NCBI GenBank assembly: GCA_963850415.1
Contig: CAWKLE010000004.1
Span: forward strand, 522,828-586,827
DNA: 64,000 nucleotides
Direction: 5' to 3'
Source: VAXT01 sp963850415
GTDB taxonomy: Bacteria; Actinomycetota; Thermoleophilia; Gaiellales; Gaiellaceae
Position numbers and translations under genes: made by a program
Notes under the pieces: model-generated
Database searches by the model: none
Seen by the model: the letters and a program-made list of their open reading frames with translations, nothing else
What the model was told of the DNA's origin: nothing
Shown: one piece after another, positions 14,806 to 23,495 of the stretch
Layout: the number at the start of each line of letters is the position of its first letter
Numbering within the stretch: position 1 is the stretch's first letter

Positions 14806-16239
14806 TTGAAGCGGTGGGGTAACAGACGGAGTTTAGCCGTGGGCCTCGCGGTGACCGCGCTCGTGGCGGCGCCGTCGGCCTGGGCGGACCATGTTCGGAT
14901 CGTCGTCGGACAGCCTCCGGCGGCGGGCGCGCAGGGGTTGCTGATCGCGGGGCGCGGGAAGACCGTGAGCGGGGCAGACGCCGCACGCGTGCTCGCCAAG
15001 GTGCCGAAGGGCCGGTGCCCGTGCCCGATCACGGTCTTTCTGACGCTGCCCCGGGAGCGCGTCCACAACGTGCGGCGCTACCGGATCGCGATCGTCGGCG
15101 GCGGGTACCACGGGCTCCTCGTCTCCGACCGGACGAAGGTCCCCGGCCTCGTCTCGATCTACGACCTCGAGCCGACCGTGAAGGCGCTCGATCGGGGCAA
15201 GAATCCACCGCTGACGTCGCGCTCGGACGCGAATCCGGAGATGACGCTGATGAAGCTCGATCGCCGGTTGACAGCGGTGCACGACTCCCGCGGCGCCGCC
15301 GCGTACGTCGTCTTCGGGCTCGTCGCGCTGTTCGCCCTGCTCGCACTCGCGCTGCGGTCGGCGTTCTGGGGACGGGCGGCGCTCGTTGCGGGGCCCGTCG
15401 CGCTCGCGGCCGCGCTCGCGCTCAGCGGGCTCGACGTCACACGGCCGCGCTCGGTCGGCCTGGCCCTGCTCGCGATCGTCGGGCTCGCCGCTCCGGGTCT
15501 CGCCGCGGTCACGCGCTCGCGACTGGCCCTGGCCGCGGCGCTGCTGGCGGTCTTCGCCGTCTACGCGGGCGTGCTCGCGTTCTCGACCGAGACGAGCTCG
15601 CTGGCGGCGCTCGGCCCGCACCCCGACGGCGGCGCCCGGTTCTACGGGATCTCGAACCAGGTCGAGACGCTGCTGCTCGTCCCGGGGCTGCTCGGCGCGG
15701 CGCTGCTCGGAGTCGGACTGCTCCCGCTCGTGGCCGTGTGCGTGCTCGTCGTCGTCGGAGCGAGCGGGCTTGGTGCGGACGGGGGCGGCGTGCTCGTCTT
15801 CGCCGCGGGCTACCTGCTCCTCTGGCTGCGGCTGCGCGGAGTGGCGCTCACCTGGCGCAACCTGGTCCTCGCGGGCGCCGCGGCGATCGGGGCCGGGCTG
15901 CTCCTCGTCGGCCTCGACGCTGCCATCGGCGGCTCGAGCCACGTCACGCGCACGATCGGCGACGGCCCGGGCGCTCTCGCCGGTGAGCTCGCACACCGCT
16001 GGCGGGTCTCACTCGACGGCTACGTCGCCGGCTGGCAGGCGACGACGATCATCACCTTTTCGCTGCTCGTGCTCGTCTGGGTCGCTCTGCGGCGCCCCCG
16101 CTTCGCCACGGTCGACGCGGTCATCGTCGCCCTCGCCGTCTCCCTGCTCGTGAACGATTCTCCGCGAGACGTCGTCGCCTACGGCGCCCTCTCGTGCGCG
16201 GCGCTGCGCTTCTGGGAAGAGACCCGGCCCGTTCAGTAG
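14806..16239 (+). CDS. Secreted/multispanning membrane protein of unknown function
   Basis: The TTG at 14806 gives a good signal peptide (KRWGNRR, then a hydrophobic core ending SAWA). GTG 14839 is an alternative with a slightly better ribosome site. The 477-residue product has an extracytoplasmic N-terminal domain of about 140 residues containing GLLVSDRTKVPGLVSIYDLE. About eight to ten membrane helices follow, with a loop reading GARFYGISNQVETLLLVPG and ending NDSPRDVVAYGA. The layout recalls uncharacterised actinobacterial proteins with a phosphatase-like ectodomain. I cannot name the family. Confidence 0.65.
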   Translation: MKRWGNRRSLAVGLAVTALVAAPSAWADHVRIVVGQPPAAGAQGLLIAGRGKTVSGADAARVLAKVPKGRCPCPITVFLTLPRERVHNVRRYRIAIVGGGYHGLLVSDRTKVPGLVSIYDLEPTVKALDRGKNPPLTSRSDANPEMTLMKLDRRLTAVHDSRGAAAYVVFGLVALFALLALALRSAFWGRAALVAGPVALAAALALSGLDVTRPRSVGLALLAIVGLAAPGLAAVTRSRLALAAALLAVFAVYAGVLAFSTETSSLAALGPHPDGGARFYGISNQVETLLLVPGLLGAALLGVGLLPLVAVCVLVVVGASGLGADGGGVLVFAAGYLLLWLRLRGVALTWRNLVLAGAAAIGAGLLLVGLDAAIGGSSHVTRTIGDGPGALAGELAHRWRVSLDGYVAGWQATTIITFSLLVLVWVALRRPRFATVDAVIVALAVSLLVNDSPRDVVAYGALSCAALRFWEETRPVQ

Positions 16240-16250
16240 ACTCGCCGCAC

Positions 16251-16634
16251 ATGGCCCGGGCACTCCTGATCGCGCTCGCCGTCCTGCTCGTCGCGGGCTG
16301 TGGCGGGGAGAAGACCGTCGAGCCAACGGGGCCCGTCGTCGGCACGCTGCCGAAGGCCGGCAAGGCAAACCCGGCCGCCGGCAAGAAGGTCTTCGCCGAC
16401 AACGGCTGCAGCGGCTGCCACACGTTCCAGGCAGCGGGTGCGACCGGCTCGATCGGACCGGACCTGGACAAGGTGCTGAAGGGCAAGAACGCCGAGTTCA
16501 TCAAGGCGTCGATCACCGACCCGAACGCCGAGATCGCGCCGGGCTACCAGCCGAACGTCATGCCCCAGGGCTACGGATCGCAGCTGACATCGCAGCAGAT
16601 CAATGATCTCGTTGCGTTCCTCCAAACCGGGTGA
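16251..16634 (+). CDS. Lipoprotein c-type cytochrome
   Basis: The 127-residue protein has a lipoprotein signal peptide ending LVAGCGG (lipidated Cys near residue 17), a short linker, and one class I cytochrome c domain. The haem-binding motif is NGCSGCHTF and the likely axial Met is in PNVMPQGYGSQLT. It would carry electrons on the outer face of the membrane. The ATG at 16251 directly precedes the lipobox region. Its stop overlaps the serS start (GTGA), although the functions are unrelated. Confidence 0.9.
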   Translation: MARALLIALAVLLVAGCGGEKTVEPTGPVVGTLPKAGKANPAAGKKVFADNGCSGCHTFQAAGATGSIGPDLDKVLKGKNAEFIKASITDPNAEIAPGYQPNVMPQGYGSQLTSQQINDLVAFLQTG

Positions 16635-17830
16635 TCGACCTCAAGGCTGCGCGGGCTGAGCCGGAGCGCTTCCGGGCCGCCGTGGCGCGCAAGGGGGCGG
16701 GCGAGGCGTTCGACCGGCTGCTCGAGGCCGACGCTCGCTGGCGTGAGTTGATCCCCCAGGTCGACGATCTGCGCGGCCGGCAGAAGATCCAGGGCAAGCC
16801 GACCCCCGAGCAGGTCGACGAGCTGAAGCAGGTCAAGGAGCAGCTGCGTGCGCTCGAGGACGAGCTCGCGGCCGCGGAGACGGCGCGCGACGAGCTGCTG
16901 CAGCAGGTGCCGAACCCGCCGCACGAGTCGGTCCCGGACGCGGAGGAGGACGACTCCGAGGGGCACATCGAGCGCCTGGTCGGCGAACCCTCTCCCCCGG
17001 GGCCCGAGCATCTCGAGCTGGGCCGGTTCGACATGGAGCGAGCCGCGCGGGTCTCCGGGTCGCGCTTCGGCTACATGATCGGTGACACGGCGCTCCTCTC
17101 GCTCGCGCTCTACCGCTGGGCACTCGATCGCGCGGCCGCCGCGGGCTTCAAGCCGGTCCTCCCGCCCGTGCTCGTGCGCGAGGAGGCGATGTACGGCACC
17201 GGCTTCTTCCCGGCGGAGAAGAACGAGTACTACGAGATCGGCGAGGACGGCCTCTACCTGACGGGCACGTCCGAGGTCGCGCTGGCCGGGCTGCACATGG
17301 GCGAGATCCTCGAGGCGGAGCAGCTGCCGCTTCGGTACACGGCGTTCTCGACCAACTTCCGGCGCGAGGCCGGCGCTGCGGGGCGCGATACGCGCGGCAT
17401 GTTCCGCGTCCATCAGTTCAACAAGGTGGAGCTGTTCGCCTACACGCTCCCGGATGAGTCCTGGGACGAGTTCGAGCGCATCCTCGGGCTCGAGGAGGCC
17501 AACGTGCAGGAGCTCGGTCTTCCCTACCGGCTGGTCAACATCGCGGCCGGCGAGCTCAGCTCCGCGGCGGCGAAGCGCTACGACATCGAGGCGTGGTTCC
17601 CGAGCCAGAAGCGCTACCGCGAGCTCACGTCGGCGTCGAACACGACGGACTTCCAGGCGCGACGGCTCAGGATCCGGTACCGCCGCGACGGCTCGACCGA
17701 GCAGGTGCATACGCTGAACGGCACCGCCGTCACCGACCGGTGGGCGCTCGCGATCCTGGAGAACTTCCAGGGCGAGGTGCCGGACGTGCTGAGGCAGTAC
17801 GGCGCCCCCGGCACGATCGACCCCAACTGA
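16631..17830 (+). CDS. serS: Seryl-tRNA synthetase
   Basis: This class II synthetase charges tRNA-Ser. The 399-residue protein has an N-terminal antiparallel coiled-coil arm (residues about 28-100) that reads the long variable arm, then the catalytic domain. Motif 2 is FSTNFRREAGAAGRDTRGMFR with HQFNKVELF, and motif 3 contains LNGTAVTDRWALAILEN. The GTG start at 16631 overlaps the cytochrome stop. A tRNA-Ser(UGA) gene lies 50 nt downstream, so enzyme and substrate are neighbours. Confidence 0.97.
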   Translation: MIDLKAARAEPERFRAAVARKGAGEAFDRLLEADARWRELIPQVDDLRGRQKIQGKPTPEQVDELKQVKEQLRALEDELAAAETARDELLQQVPNPPHESVPDAEEDDSEGHIERLVGEPSPPGPEHLELGRFDMERAARVSGSRFGYMIGDTALLSLALYRWALDRAAAAGFKPVLPPVLVREEAMYGTGFFPAEKNEYYEIGEDGLYLTGTSEVALAGLHMGEILEAEQLPLRYTAFSTNFRREAGAAGRDTRGMFRVHQFNKVELFAYTLPDESWDEFERILGLEEANVQELGLPYRLVNIAAGELSSAAAKRYDIEAWFPSQKRYRELTSASNTTDFQARRLRIRYRRDGSTEQVHTLNGTAVTDRWALAILENFQGEVPDVLRQYGAPGTIDPN

Positions 17831-17834
17831 CTTA

Positions 17835-17872
17835 GTAACAGACTGTTACAAAGGATGCCCGGCGGCTAGGAT
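17835..17872 (+). promoter_or_regulatory. Probable promoter of tRNA-Ser with an overlapping palindrome
   Basis: TGTTAC (17844-17849) and TAGGAT (17867-17872) are separated by 17 bp and lie 8 bp before the tRNA, a good fit for a housekeeping sigma promoter. The -35 box forms the right half of the perfect palindrome GTAACAG-A-CTGTTAC (17835-17849). That resembles a TetR-type operator, so the tRNA promoter may be regulated. Confidence 0.5.
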
Positions 17873-17880
17873 GGTCGTCC

Positions 17881-17965
17881 GGCGGGGTGCCGGAGCGGTC
17901 GAACGGGGCGGTCTTGAAAACCGTTGAAGGGCAACCTTCCGTGAGTTCGAATCTCACCCCCGCCG
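17881..17965 (+). tRNA. tRNA-Ser, anticodon UGA
   Basis: An 85-nt tRNA: acceptor GGCGGGG pairs with CCCCGCC, the anticodon loop is CTTGAAA, a long class II variable arm follows (TGAAGGGCAACCTTC), and the T arm is GTGAG-TTCGAAT-CTCAC. The discriminator is G, as expected for serine. CCA is not encoded. It lies directly downstream of serS. Confidence 0.97.
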
Positions 17966-17992
17966 CTCTCACGCCCCGGCAAGCCGCAAGGA

Positions 17993-19174
17993 ATGGCGCT
18001 TCGAGGCATCGGTCTTGGGGCCTTGATTGTCTGTGGCCGTATCTTTGAACGGCTCTCGCCCGTTGTTCTCGCAGTGAGATCTCTGTTGCGGCGCCGTGTG
18101 GTCCAGGTCGCCCTGATGGGCGTGGGGCTGATGGCCGGGTGGGTTGCTTCTGCGGGCGCGGACCTGCCGCCGCCGATCACGCTGCCCACGACACTGACCC
18201 TCCCGACGGTCACACTGCCGACGATCACGCTGCCGACGGTGTCGACGCCGACGGTCACGGTGCCGCCACCGGCGCCTCCGGCTCCTCCGGCGCCCCCCGC
18301 ACCACCGGTGCCGAGCGTCCCCGGCGTGACGCTCCCGTCGGTGCATCCGCCGCCGTTGCCCGGTCAGGGCCAGGGGACGAGCGGCGGCGGAAGCCAGGGC
18401 AGCGGTGGCTCGAGCGGCGCAGGCTCGGGCGGCGCAGGCCAGAGCGGCGGCGGGTCGAGTGCCGGCCGGGCCGCCGGGACGGGCACGAGTCGCGTCTACC
18501 GGCTTCGCCTGGCTCGCGACTGGATCTCCCGCACCGGGCCGCACCGGCATCGCCGGACGACGCTCGTCTTCGTCCTCCGCCGGCCGGGGCTCGTCGAGTT
18601 CGTGCTCGTCCAGGTCTCTCCGGTCTGTCGGCGCGTCGGAACCTTCCGTGTCCGGGGCCACAAAGGCGTCAACCGCGTCCGGCTCGGCGACCGCGTCGGG
18701 CGCCACCTGCTCGGCCCGGGCACGTACAGGATCGTCGCCCGGCCGCAGCTCGACGGCCAGGAGGTCACGCGACTCGTCGTCGTCCGGAACGCGAGCGGAA
18801 CGGAGATCCGGGCCGCCCGCAGCGCGAACGCCTGCCCAAGCGGTGCAATGCTCGCCCTCGCGGCCGGTTCGTCCGGGAGCCCACGCCTCGCAGCGCCCAA
18901 CGTGCGGCGCTCGACCACGGCCGGAGCGAAGAAGACCTCGGACCCCGGCCGGCACAGCGGCATCCTCGGGGCAAGGTTTGCGACCAGGACAATCGACGCG
19001 GCCAGGGATGTTCCGCTGTGGCTCTACGGCCTCGTCCTCCTCTCGATCGTGCTGCTGGCGGCCGGGGCGTTCCTCCCGAAGGCCGAGCCCCGGAGCCTCG
19101 CCGCGTCGATCGCCTTCGGGCTCAGCGGCGCCGTCGTCCTGCTCGTCGCGACGATCGCCTACGCCCTCTTCTGA
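17993..19174 (+). CDS. Secreted Pro/Thr-repeat protein with a C-terminal membrane anchor
   Basis: The protein is exported and retained by the membrane. From ATG 17993 it has 393 residues; GTG 18074 would give a more classical signal peptide (RSLLRRR then a hydrophobic core ending ASAGA). A low-complexity stalk follows with repeats of LPTxTLPT, then APPAPPAPP, then a Gly/Ser/Gln run. A globular domain of about 120 residues contains RPGLVEFVLVQVSPVC and LGPGTYRIVARPQLDG, suggesting a beta-sandwich. The C-terminus has two hydrophobic helices. No enzyme motif is visible. Confidence 0.7.
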   Translation: MALRGIGLGALIVCGRIFERLSPVVLAVRSLLRRRVVQVALMGVGLMAGWVASAGADLPPPITLPTTLTLPTVTLPTITLPTVSTPTVTVPPPAPPAPPAPPAPPVPSVPGVTLPSVHPPPLPGQGQGTSGGGSQGSGGSSGAGSGGAGQSGGGSSAGRAAGTGTSRVYRLRLARDWISRTGPHRHRRTTLVFVLRRPGLVEFVLVQVSPVCRRVGTFRVRGHKGVNRVRLGDRVGRHLLGPGTYRIVARPQLDGQEVTRLVVVRNASGTEIRAARSANACPSGAMLALAAGSSGSPRLAAPNVRRSTTAGAKKTSDPGRHSGILGARFATRTIDAARDVPLWLYGLVLLSIVLLAAGAFLPKAEPRSLAASIAFGLSGAVVLLVATIAYALF

Positions 19175-19226
19175 CGCAGCGGTACGGCTGTTGAAGAGGT
19201 GCGTCGAGGAGCGGCGCGACTAGCGC

Positions 19227-20264
19227 CTAGGCGGCGCGGAGCGAGTCGAGCTCGCGGTCGAGCGCGAGCCGCTCGAGCGCCTGGATCTCGATCTGCCGCA
19301 CACGCTCGCGGGTCAGTCCGAGCGTCTTCCCGATCTGCTCGAGCGACATCGGGTTCGGGTCGCCGTCGAGCCCGAAGCGGAGCTTGAGCACCTCCTGCTG
19401 GCGGTCCGGGAGCTCGGCGATCGCGCGGCGCAGCGCATCCGTCCGGAAGCTGACCTCGAGCTCCTCCTCCGGCGGGACGTCCTCGCCCGAGAACAGGTCG
19501 CCCAGCGACGTGTCGCTCTCGGAGCCGACGGGCCGGTCGAGGCTCGTCACCGCGCGCGCCGCGTTCTGCACTTCGCGCACCTGCTTCAGCGGCAGCTTCG
19601 CCTCCTTCGCGATCTCCTCGAGGCTCGGAGCGCGCCCGAGCTTCGTGTGCAGCTCGCGCTCGGCCTTCGAGATCTTCCGCTCGCGGTCGACGATGTGCAC
19701 CGGCATCCGGATCGTCCGCGCCTTGTTCGCGACCCCGCGCTGGACGGCCTGCCGGATCCACCACGTGGCGTACGTCGAGAACTTGAAGCCCTTGCGCCAG
19801 TCGAACTTCTCGACCGCGCGGATCAGCCCGATGATCCCCTCCTGGATCAGGTCGAGCAGCGAGAGCCCGTGGCCCTGGTACTTCTTCGCGATCGAGACGA
19901 CCAGGCGGAGGTTCGAGTTGATCATCCTGTCCTTGGCCTCTTTGTCACCGCGCTCGATCAGCTTCGAGAGCTCCACCTCTTCCTCTGCCGTCAGCAGCGG
20001 GTAGCGCGCCATCTCGTTCAGGAACAGCTGGAGGGCGTCCGTCGTCGCGTGTGCCAGGTCGCCGTTGATGTACGTGCTCTCGACCTTCTCGCGCCCGCAG
20101 TCGTCGTTGACGTCGACGTGGTGCTCCTCGAGCTGCTCGTAGAGGTTCGCGACCTCCTCGTCGCCGAGGTGCAGCGTGTCGACGAGCTCGTTCAGCTCGG
20201 AGATCTCCACGCAGCCGGTTTCGGCTCCGTGCTCGACGAACGCTGTGATCTGGTCGGTGCTCAT
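19227..20264 (-). CDS. RNA polymerase sigma factor, primary (RpoD/SigA) type
   Basis: This 345-residue sigma-70 protein shows region 1.2 (DALQLFLNEMARYPLLTAEEE), region 2 with the core-binding and -10 reading segment (LLDLIQEGIIGLIRAVEKFD, then FKFSTYATWWIRQAV), region 3 (RMPVHI...LGRAPSLEEIA) and region 4 (LTRERVRQIEIQALERL). The N-terminal 75 residues are acidic. The segments match primary or primary-like sigma factors; whether it is the only housekeeping sigma cannot be told from one window. It is monocistronic and divergent from the gene at 20334. Confidence 0.93.
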   Translation of the reverse strand: MSTDQITAFVEHGAETGCVEISELNELVDTLHLGDEEVANLYEQLEEHHVDVNDDCGREKVESTYINGDLAHATTDALQLFLNEMARYPLLTAEEEVELSKLIERGDKEAKDRMINSNLRLVVSIAKKYQGHGLSLLDLIQEGIIGLIRAVEKFDWRKGFKFSTYATWWIRQAVQRGVANKARTIRMPVHIVDRERKISKAERELHTKLGRAPSLEEIAKEAKLPLKQVREVQNAARAVTSLDRPVGSESDTSLGDLFSGEDVPPEEELEVSFRTDALRRAIAELPDRQQEVLKLRFGLDGDPNPMSLEQIGKTLGLTRERVRQIEIQALERLALDRELDSLRAA

Positions 20265-20333
20265 GCTCCGCGTCTCACTTTAAGGCATGGACGGTGGCCG
20301 CCATACGTCGTGACCGTCGTATGCTGCGCCTGA

Positions 20334-20741
20334 ATGGACGATTCCCCGGAGCGCGCCTTCCTCGCGCAGCTCGAGGAGCGGCTTGCCGAAGGCAACCAGG
20401 TGGACGTCGAGGTCTCGCTCGTCCTGCTCGCGGGAAGGGGCGTCGACCTCGACGAGGACGAGCTCCGCGCCGCCCGCCGCCGCGCCGTCCAGCTGCTCGC
20501 TGCGGGCGGAGATCCGCGCCGCGAGCTCGATCCCGAAGGGCGTGCGGTGACGGCTCTCGCCGGCGACCTCGACACGCCGTCGCGCCGGGCCGCGCTCGGC
20601 TCGGGACTGGAATCGCTCCGGCCGACGGTCGACGGCCTCACGCACGTCTCCGCGCGCCGCGAACGGCTTGCCGAAGACGATGCGCTCGCCTGGCGCTGGT
20701 TCTGCTGCACGCTCCTGGGCGAAGTGCTCGTCGAAGACTGA
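20334..20741 (+). CDS. Hypothetical small acidic protein
   Basis: This 135-residue Ala/Arg/Glu-rich, probably helical protein has no signal peptide or membrane span. ATG 20334 is divergent from the sigma factor gene, separated by 69 bp that must hold both promoters. Notable segments are VDVEVSLVLLAGRGVDLDEDELRAA and the C-terminal RLAEDDALAWRWFCC. I do not recognise a family. Codon use is like that of its neighbours and there is no competing frame, so it is probably real. Confidence 0.55.
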   Translation: MDDSPERAFLAQLEERLAEGNQVDVEVSLVLLAGRGVDLDEDELRAARRRAVQLLAAGGDPRRELDPEGRAVTALAGDLDTPSRRAALGSGLESLRPTVDGLTHVSARRERLAEDDALAWRWFCCTLLGEVLVED

Positions 20742-20798
20742 GCAGATCCCTCGTTTTCGGGGCGCATCGGCTTTTGTTGCGATACGGTGGATCCGATG

Positions 20799-20820
20799 TA
20801 GGAAGCCAGGCCACTTCCTA
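20799..20820 (+). promoter_or_regulatory. Leader hairpin before a secreted-protein gene
   Basis: TAGGAAG (20799-20805) and CTTCCTA (20814-20820) form a perfect 7-bp stem with an 8-nt loop. It ends 15 nt before the GTG start at 20836, where it could mask or present the ribosome site. It may equally be a terminator for the gene ending at 20741. Confidence 0.35.
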
Positions 20821-20835
20821 CCCCGGGGTTTCTTT

Positions 20836-21732
20836 GTGCATCGCCGTCTGATCGTCAGTCTCGCCGCCCTCACCGCAGTCGTCGCTGCGCCTGCGCCGGC
20901 CTCCGCCTCGCAGACGATCGCGCGCAACGCGACCCACGTGCGCCTGGCGGTGAACCGGAACCACGTCGCGCTGCTCACCTACCGGAGCGAAGGCCGCCTG
21001 CACCACACGCTCGCCTGGGGCGCGATCAACGCGCGCACGCCCAGCCGTCGGTTGCGACAGGTCTCGTTCAGGCTCGACTACTCGGGCGGCTGGGGCTCGC
21101 ATCGCAAGGACCTGTGGCGGGGCTTCAAGAACGTCTGCGGCCCGTACCAGGGCCCGGAGCTCCACTATCTCGTCGCCGCGTGCACAGCGCCTGACGGCTC
21201 GCACTGGGTCGTCCAGAAGTGGCGCCGTCTGCTGCCCCCGTTCGGCCTGCGCCCCACGTTCGAGCAGCGGGCAGTCGAGGTGCAGCTCTCCCACTTCTCC
21301 GGCGACCTGCCCGAGTTCGTGGTCAAGGTCGACTGGGTCTACCGGAACTACGACCATCTCTACGGCTGGCTCAAGTACAAGGGCACCGGCGTGTACGGGT
21401 TCCGCGCGACGAAGTACGGATCACCCCTCGACAAGTGGGGACGGAACGTCTTCGTCGACACGTACGACTCGCGGTACGGACGAGGCTGGAAGCGGGAGAA
21501 CGGCTTCCTGACGCATCGCGCGAGCGGCGGCTTCTGTTACGGCTTCTACCCGCACGGCAACCGCCCGGTCGGCAAGGGTCGTGAGTACCGGGCCACCGTG
21601 ATGGGCCCCGGTGTGACGCCGATCATGTTCTGGCAGGGCGCCGCGCCCGGCCCGTTCGACCCGGCGCTCGACGAGCTCGCCAACCAGGAGCAGCGTTCGA
21701 TCTTCACGAACGCGAAGTGCCGCCACCGCTAG
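20836..21732 (+). CDS. Secreted protein of unknown function
   Basis: GTG 20836 begins a 298-residue protein with a clean signal peptide (HRRLIVSLAALTAVVAAPAPASA). The mature part is rich in Arg, Tyr and Trp. It carries four Cys, KNVCGPY, LVAACTAP, GGFCYGFYP and TNAKCRHR, which could form two disulfides. Segments such as FVVKVDWVYRNYDHLYGWLKY point to a beta-rich extracellular fold seen in other Thermoleophilia secreted proteins. No catalytic motif is recognised. A strong terminator follows at 21759. Confidence 0.7.
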   Translation: MHRRLIVSLAALTAVVAAPAPASASQTIARNATHVRLAVNRNHVALLTYRSEGRLHHTLAWGAINARTPSRRLRQVSFRLDYSGGWGSHRKDLWRGFKNVCGPYQGPELHYLVAACTAPDGSHWVVQKWRRLLPPFGLRPTFEQRAVEVQLSHFSGDLPEFVVKVDWVYRNYDHLYGWLKYKGTGVYGFRATKYGSPLDKWGRNVFVDTYDSRYGRGWKRENGFLTHRASGGFCYGFYPHGNRPVGKGREYRATVMGPGVTPIMFWQGAAPGPFDPALDELANQEQRSIFTNAKCRHR

Positions 21733-21758
21733 CAACGACGGCCTGCACCAGAAATGAC

Positions 21759-21785
21759 GAGGGCGCCGGGTTGTCCGGCGCCCTC
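21759..21785. terminator. Strong hairpin terminator between convergent genes
   Basis: GAGGGCGCCGG (21759-21769) pairs perfectly with 21775-21785 across the loop GTTGT and is followed by GGTTTCT. It lies between a plus-strand gene ending at 21732 and a minus-strand gene ending at 21811 and can serve both. Confidence 0.85.
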
Positions 21786-21810
21786 GGTTTCTCAGTTCAG
21801 TTCGACGGTT

Positions 21811-22926
21811 CTAGCCGCGGCCGACCGCGAGCTTGACCGGGAAGTTCCGGCGCTTGATCGTGCCGGGCCTCGGTGACTGGTTCACCACGCGGCCGCGCAG
21901 TGAGCGGCGCGAGCGAACGCGTCGCACGTTGCCGACCGCGCAGTGCGCCCTCCGGATCTTCGTCTTCGCGGCGCCGAGTCGCAGCCCGAGGACTCTCGGG
22001 ACGCGGCAGCGGACCGGCGGAGGCGGAGGAGGAGGCGGAGGCGGAGGTGGTGGCGGTGGCGGAGGCGGAGGTGGTGGCGGTGGCGGAGGAGGAGGCGGCG
22101 GAGGAGGAGGCGGAGGCGGCGGCGGAGGCGGTGGTGGAGGCGGAGGTGGCGGCGGCGGCGGCGGAGGCGGAGGCGGCGGCGGGCCAGCCGCCACGCACGC
22201 GTCGTCGATACCGATGTAGTTCGAGTTCGCCCCGTCGGGCCCGCCGTCCTCGACGAAGTACCGGAATGCGAAGCGTCCGGTCATGGCAGTCGGAACGTCG
22301 GAGACCGTCGCAGTGAAGGCCGTCCAGACCTCCGGATATCCGTGGGGCTGATAGGTCGGGTTGATGTCGAGCAGCAACTGCGTGAAATCACCGACATCCG
22401 TGGACGAAGTACCAACGTTGATGCTGTCACCCGCCGTGCTGGCGCGGACCTGGAGCCGGTCCGGGTAAATGGTCGCCCCAGGCGTCACTGTCCGCGTCCA
22501 GAAGGTAATTTCGGCCCCGTTCTGAATCGTCACGACCGGGGTCAGCAGCCAATTGCTGATCGTGCCGTCGGACGTGTTGTTGAAATTCGCGCCGATGTAC
22601 GACGTCGTGGCGCCCGAGTGAGCCGGGAACACCGCGTCGTTCCCCTGGAACCAGTCGGTCACGCCGAGCGGTTCGCTGTGGTTGATCATCGCCCAGTCGG
22701 GCAGGTTCGTGATGTCGTCGAACCCCTCGCTGATGGTGCAGGTCCCACTGGGCGCCCTCACCCCGTGGGCCGAGGCGGACGAAGCCGGCGACTTGCCCCC
22801 CTGGGCAGTCGGCGACACCCGCTTGCTCGCGGCACCGGCGCCCGTCGCCGCGATCATCATCACGGCGAGGGCGATCACTGCGGGAAACGCGAGCAGCAAT
22901 GCAAAGCGCTTCTTCGATTGCCCCAA
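21811..22926 (-). CDS. Polyproline-PASTA surface protein, choice-of-anchor J ectodomain
   Basis: TTG 22926, behind GAGGGAGAGAGAAC, starts a 371-residue secreted protein. Residues 1-33 are a Sec signal peptide (KKRFALLLAFPAVIALAV core). Residues about 60-245 form a choice-of-anchor J beta-sandwich (SEGFDDITNLPDWAMIN ... YIGIDDAC). Residues 249-304 are 56 uninterrupted prolines. Residues 305-371 are one PASTA domain (CRVPRVLGLRLGAAKTKIRR ... NQSPRPGT) with two Cys. PASTA domains bind peptidoglycan, so the rod probably lifts the ectodomain off the wall. It is the most downstream of eight related genes. The ligand is unknown. Confidence 0.85.
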   Translation of the reverse strand: MGQSKKRFALLLAFPAVIALAVMMIAATGAGAASKRVSPTAQGGKSPASSASAHGVRAPSGTCTISEGFDDITNLPDWAMINHSEPLGVTDWFQGNDAVFPAHSGATTSYIGANFNNTSDGTISNWLLTPVVTIQNGAEITFWTRTVTPGATIYPDRLQVRASTAGDSINVGTSSTDVGDFTQLLLDINPTYQPHGYPEVWTAFTATVSDVPTAMTGRFAFRYFVEDGGPDGANSNYIGIDDACVAAGPPPPPPPPPPPPPPPPPPPPPPPPPPPPPPPPPPPPPPPPPPPPPPPPPPPPPPPPVRCRVPRVLGLRLGAAKTKIRRAHCAVGNVRRVRSRRSLRGRVVNQSPRPGTIKRRNFPVKLAVGRG

Positions 22927-23030
22927 GTTCTCTCTCCCTCGTCTCAGGGGCGCGACTATCGCGCCCGAGCACACTTTCTTATCACTTTCCAGACGCAAAA
23001 CAAAACCCGTTTCGGGCATAGGATTGGCTC

Positions 23031-23495
23031 GTGCCGGGCGACGACCTCCGAGCTCTGTTTCGCGAGGTCCCGTCGCCGGTCGGCGTCGTCACGGTCGTCG
23101 TTGGAGGCGATTCCGCAGGACTTACCGTCGACTCGGTCGTCTCGCTGTCGGCGGACCCGCCGCTGGTCGGGATCGCGCTCGGACGACACGCGGCGCTGCA
23201 CGAGCTGGTGCGCGAGGCGGGCGCCTTCGCGATCAGCATCCTCGCCTCGGGCCAGGAGCACGTCGCCCAGCATTTCGCCCGCGGCGTGCCGCCGATCGCG
23301 CACTGGACGGGAATCGAGACGACGGCCGGCGAGCTCGGCGCTCCGCTGATCGAGGGCGCGCTCGGCTGGGTCGAGTGCCGACTCGCGTTCGACCGAGAGG
23401 TGGGCGACCACACGCTGTTCGTGGGCGAAGCGGTCTCCGTACGGCACGGACCGGGACGGGAAGCCCTCGTGCACCTGCGCCGGGCATACACGTGA
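23031..23495 (+). CDS. Flavin reductase-like domain protein
   Basis: This 154-residue protein has the FMN-binding split-barrel fold of flavin reductases: PSPVGVVTVVVGGDSAGLTVDS near the N-terminus, SADPPLVGIALGRHAALHELV, then FAISILASGQEHVAQHFA and DHTLFVGEAV. Such enzymes supply reduced flavin to monooxygenases or act alone. The GTG start lies 104 bp from the divergent polyproline gene. It overlaps the HAD hydrolase gene by 4 nt. These two plus-strand genes interrupt the surface-protein cluster. Confidence 0.9.
   Translation: MPGDDLRALFREVPSPVGVVTVVVGGDSAGLTVDSVVSLSADPPLVGIALGRHAALHELVREAGAFAISILASGQEHVAQHFARGVPPIAHWTGIETTAGELGAPLIEGALGWVECRLAFDREVGDHTLFVGEAVSVRHGPGREALVHLRRAYT

Noticed and set aside
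17866..18258. Minus-strand frame across tRNA-Ser
   Set aside because: It is a shadow of the tRNA and of the Pro/Thr stalk of the real gene on the plus strand.
20799..20820. A riboswitch
   Set aside because: Only a single 7-bp hairpin is visible; no known aptamer pattern is recognisable.
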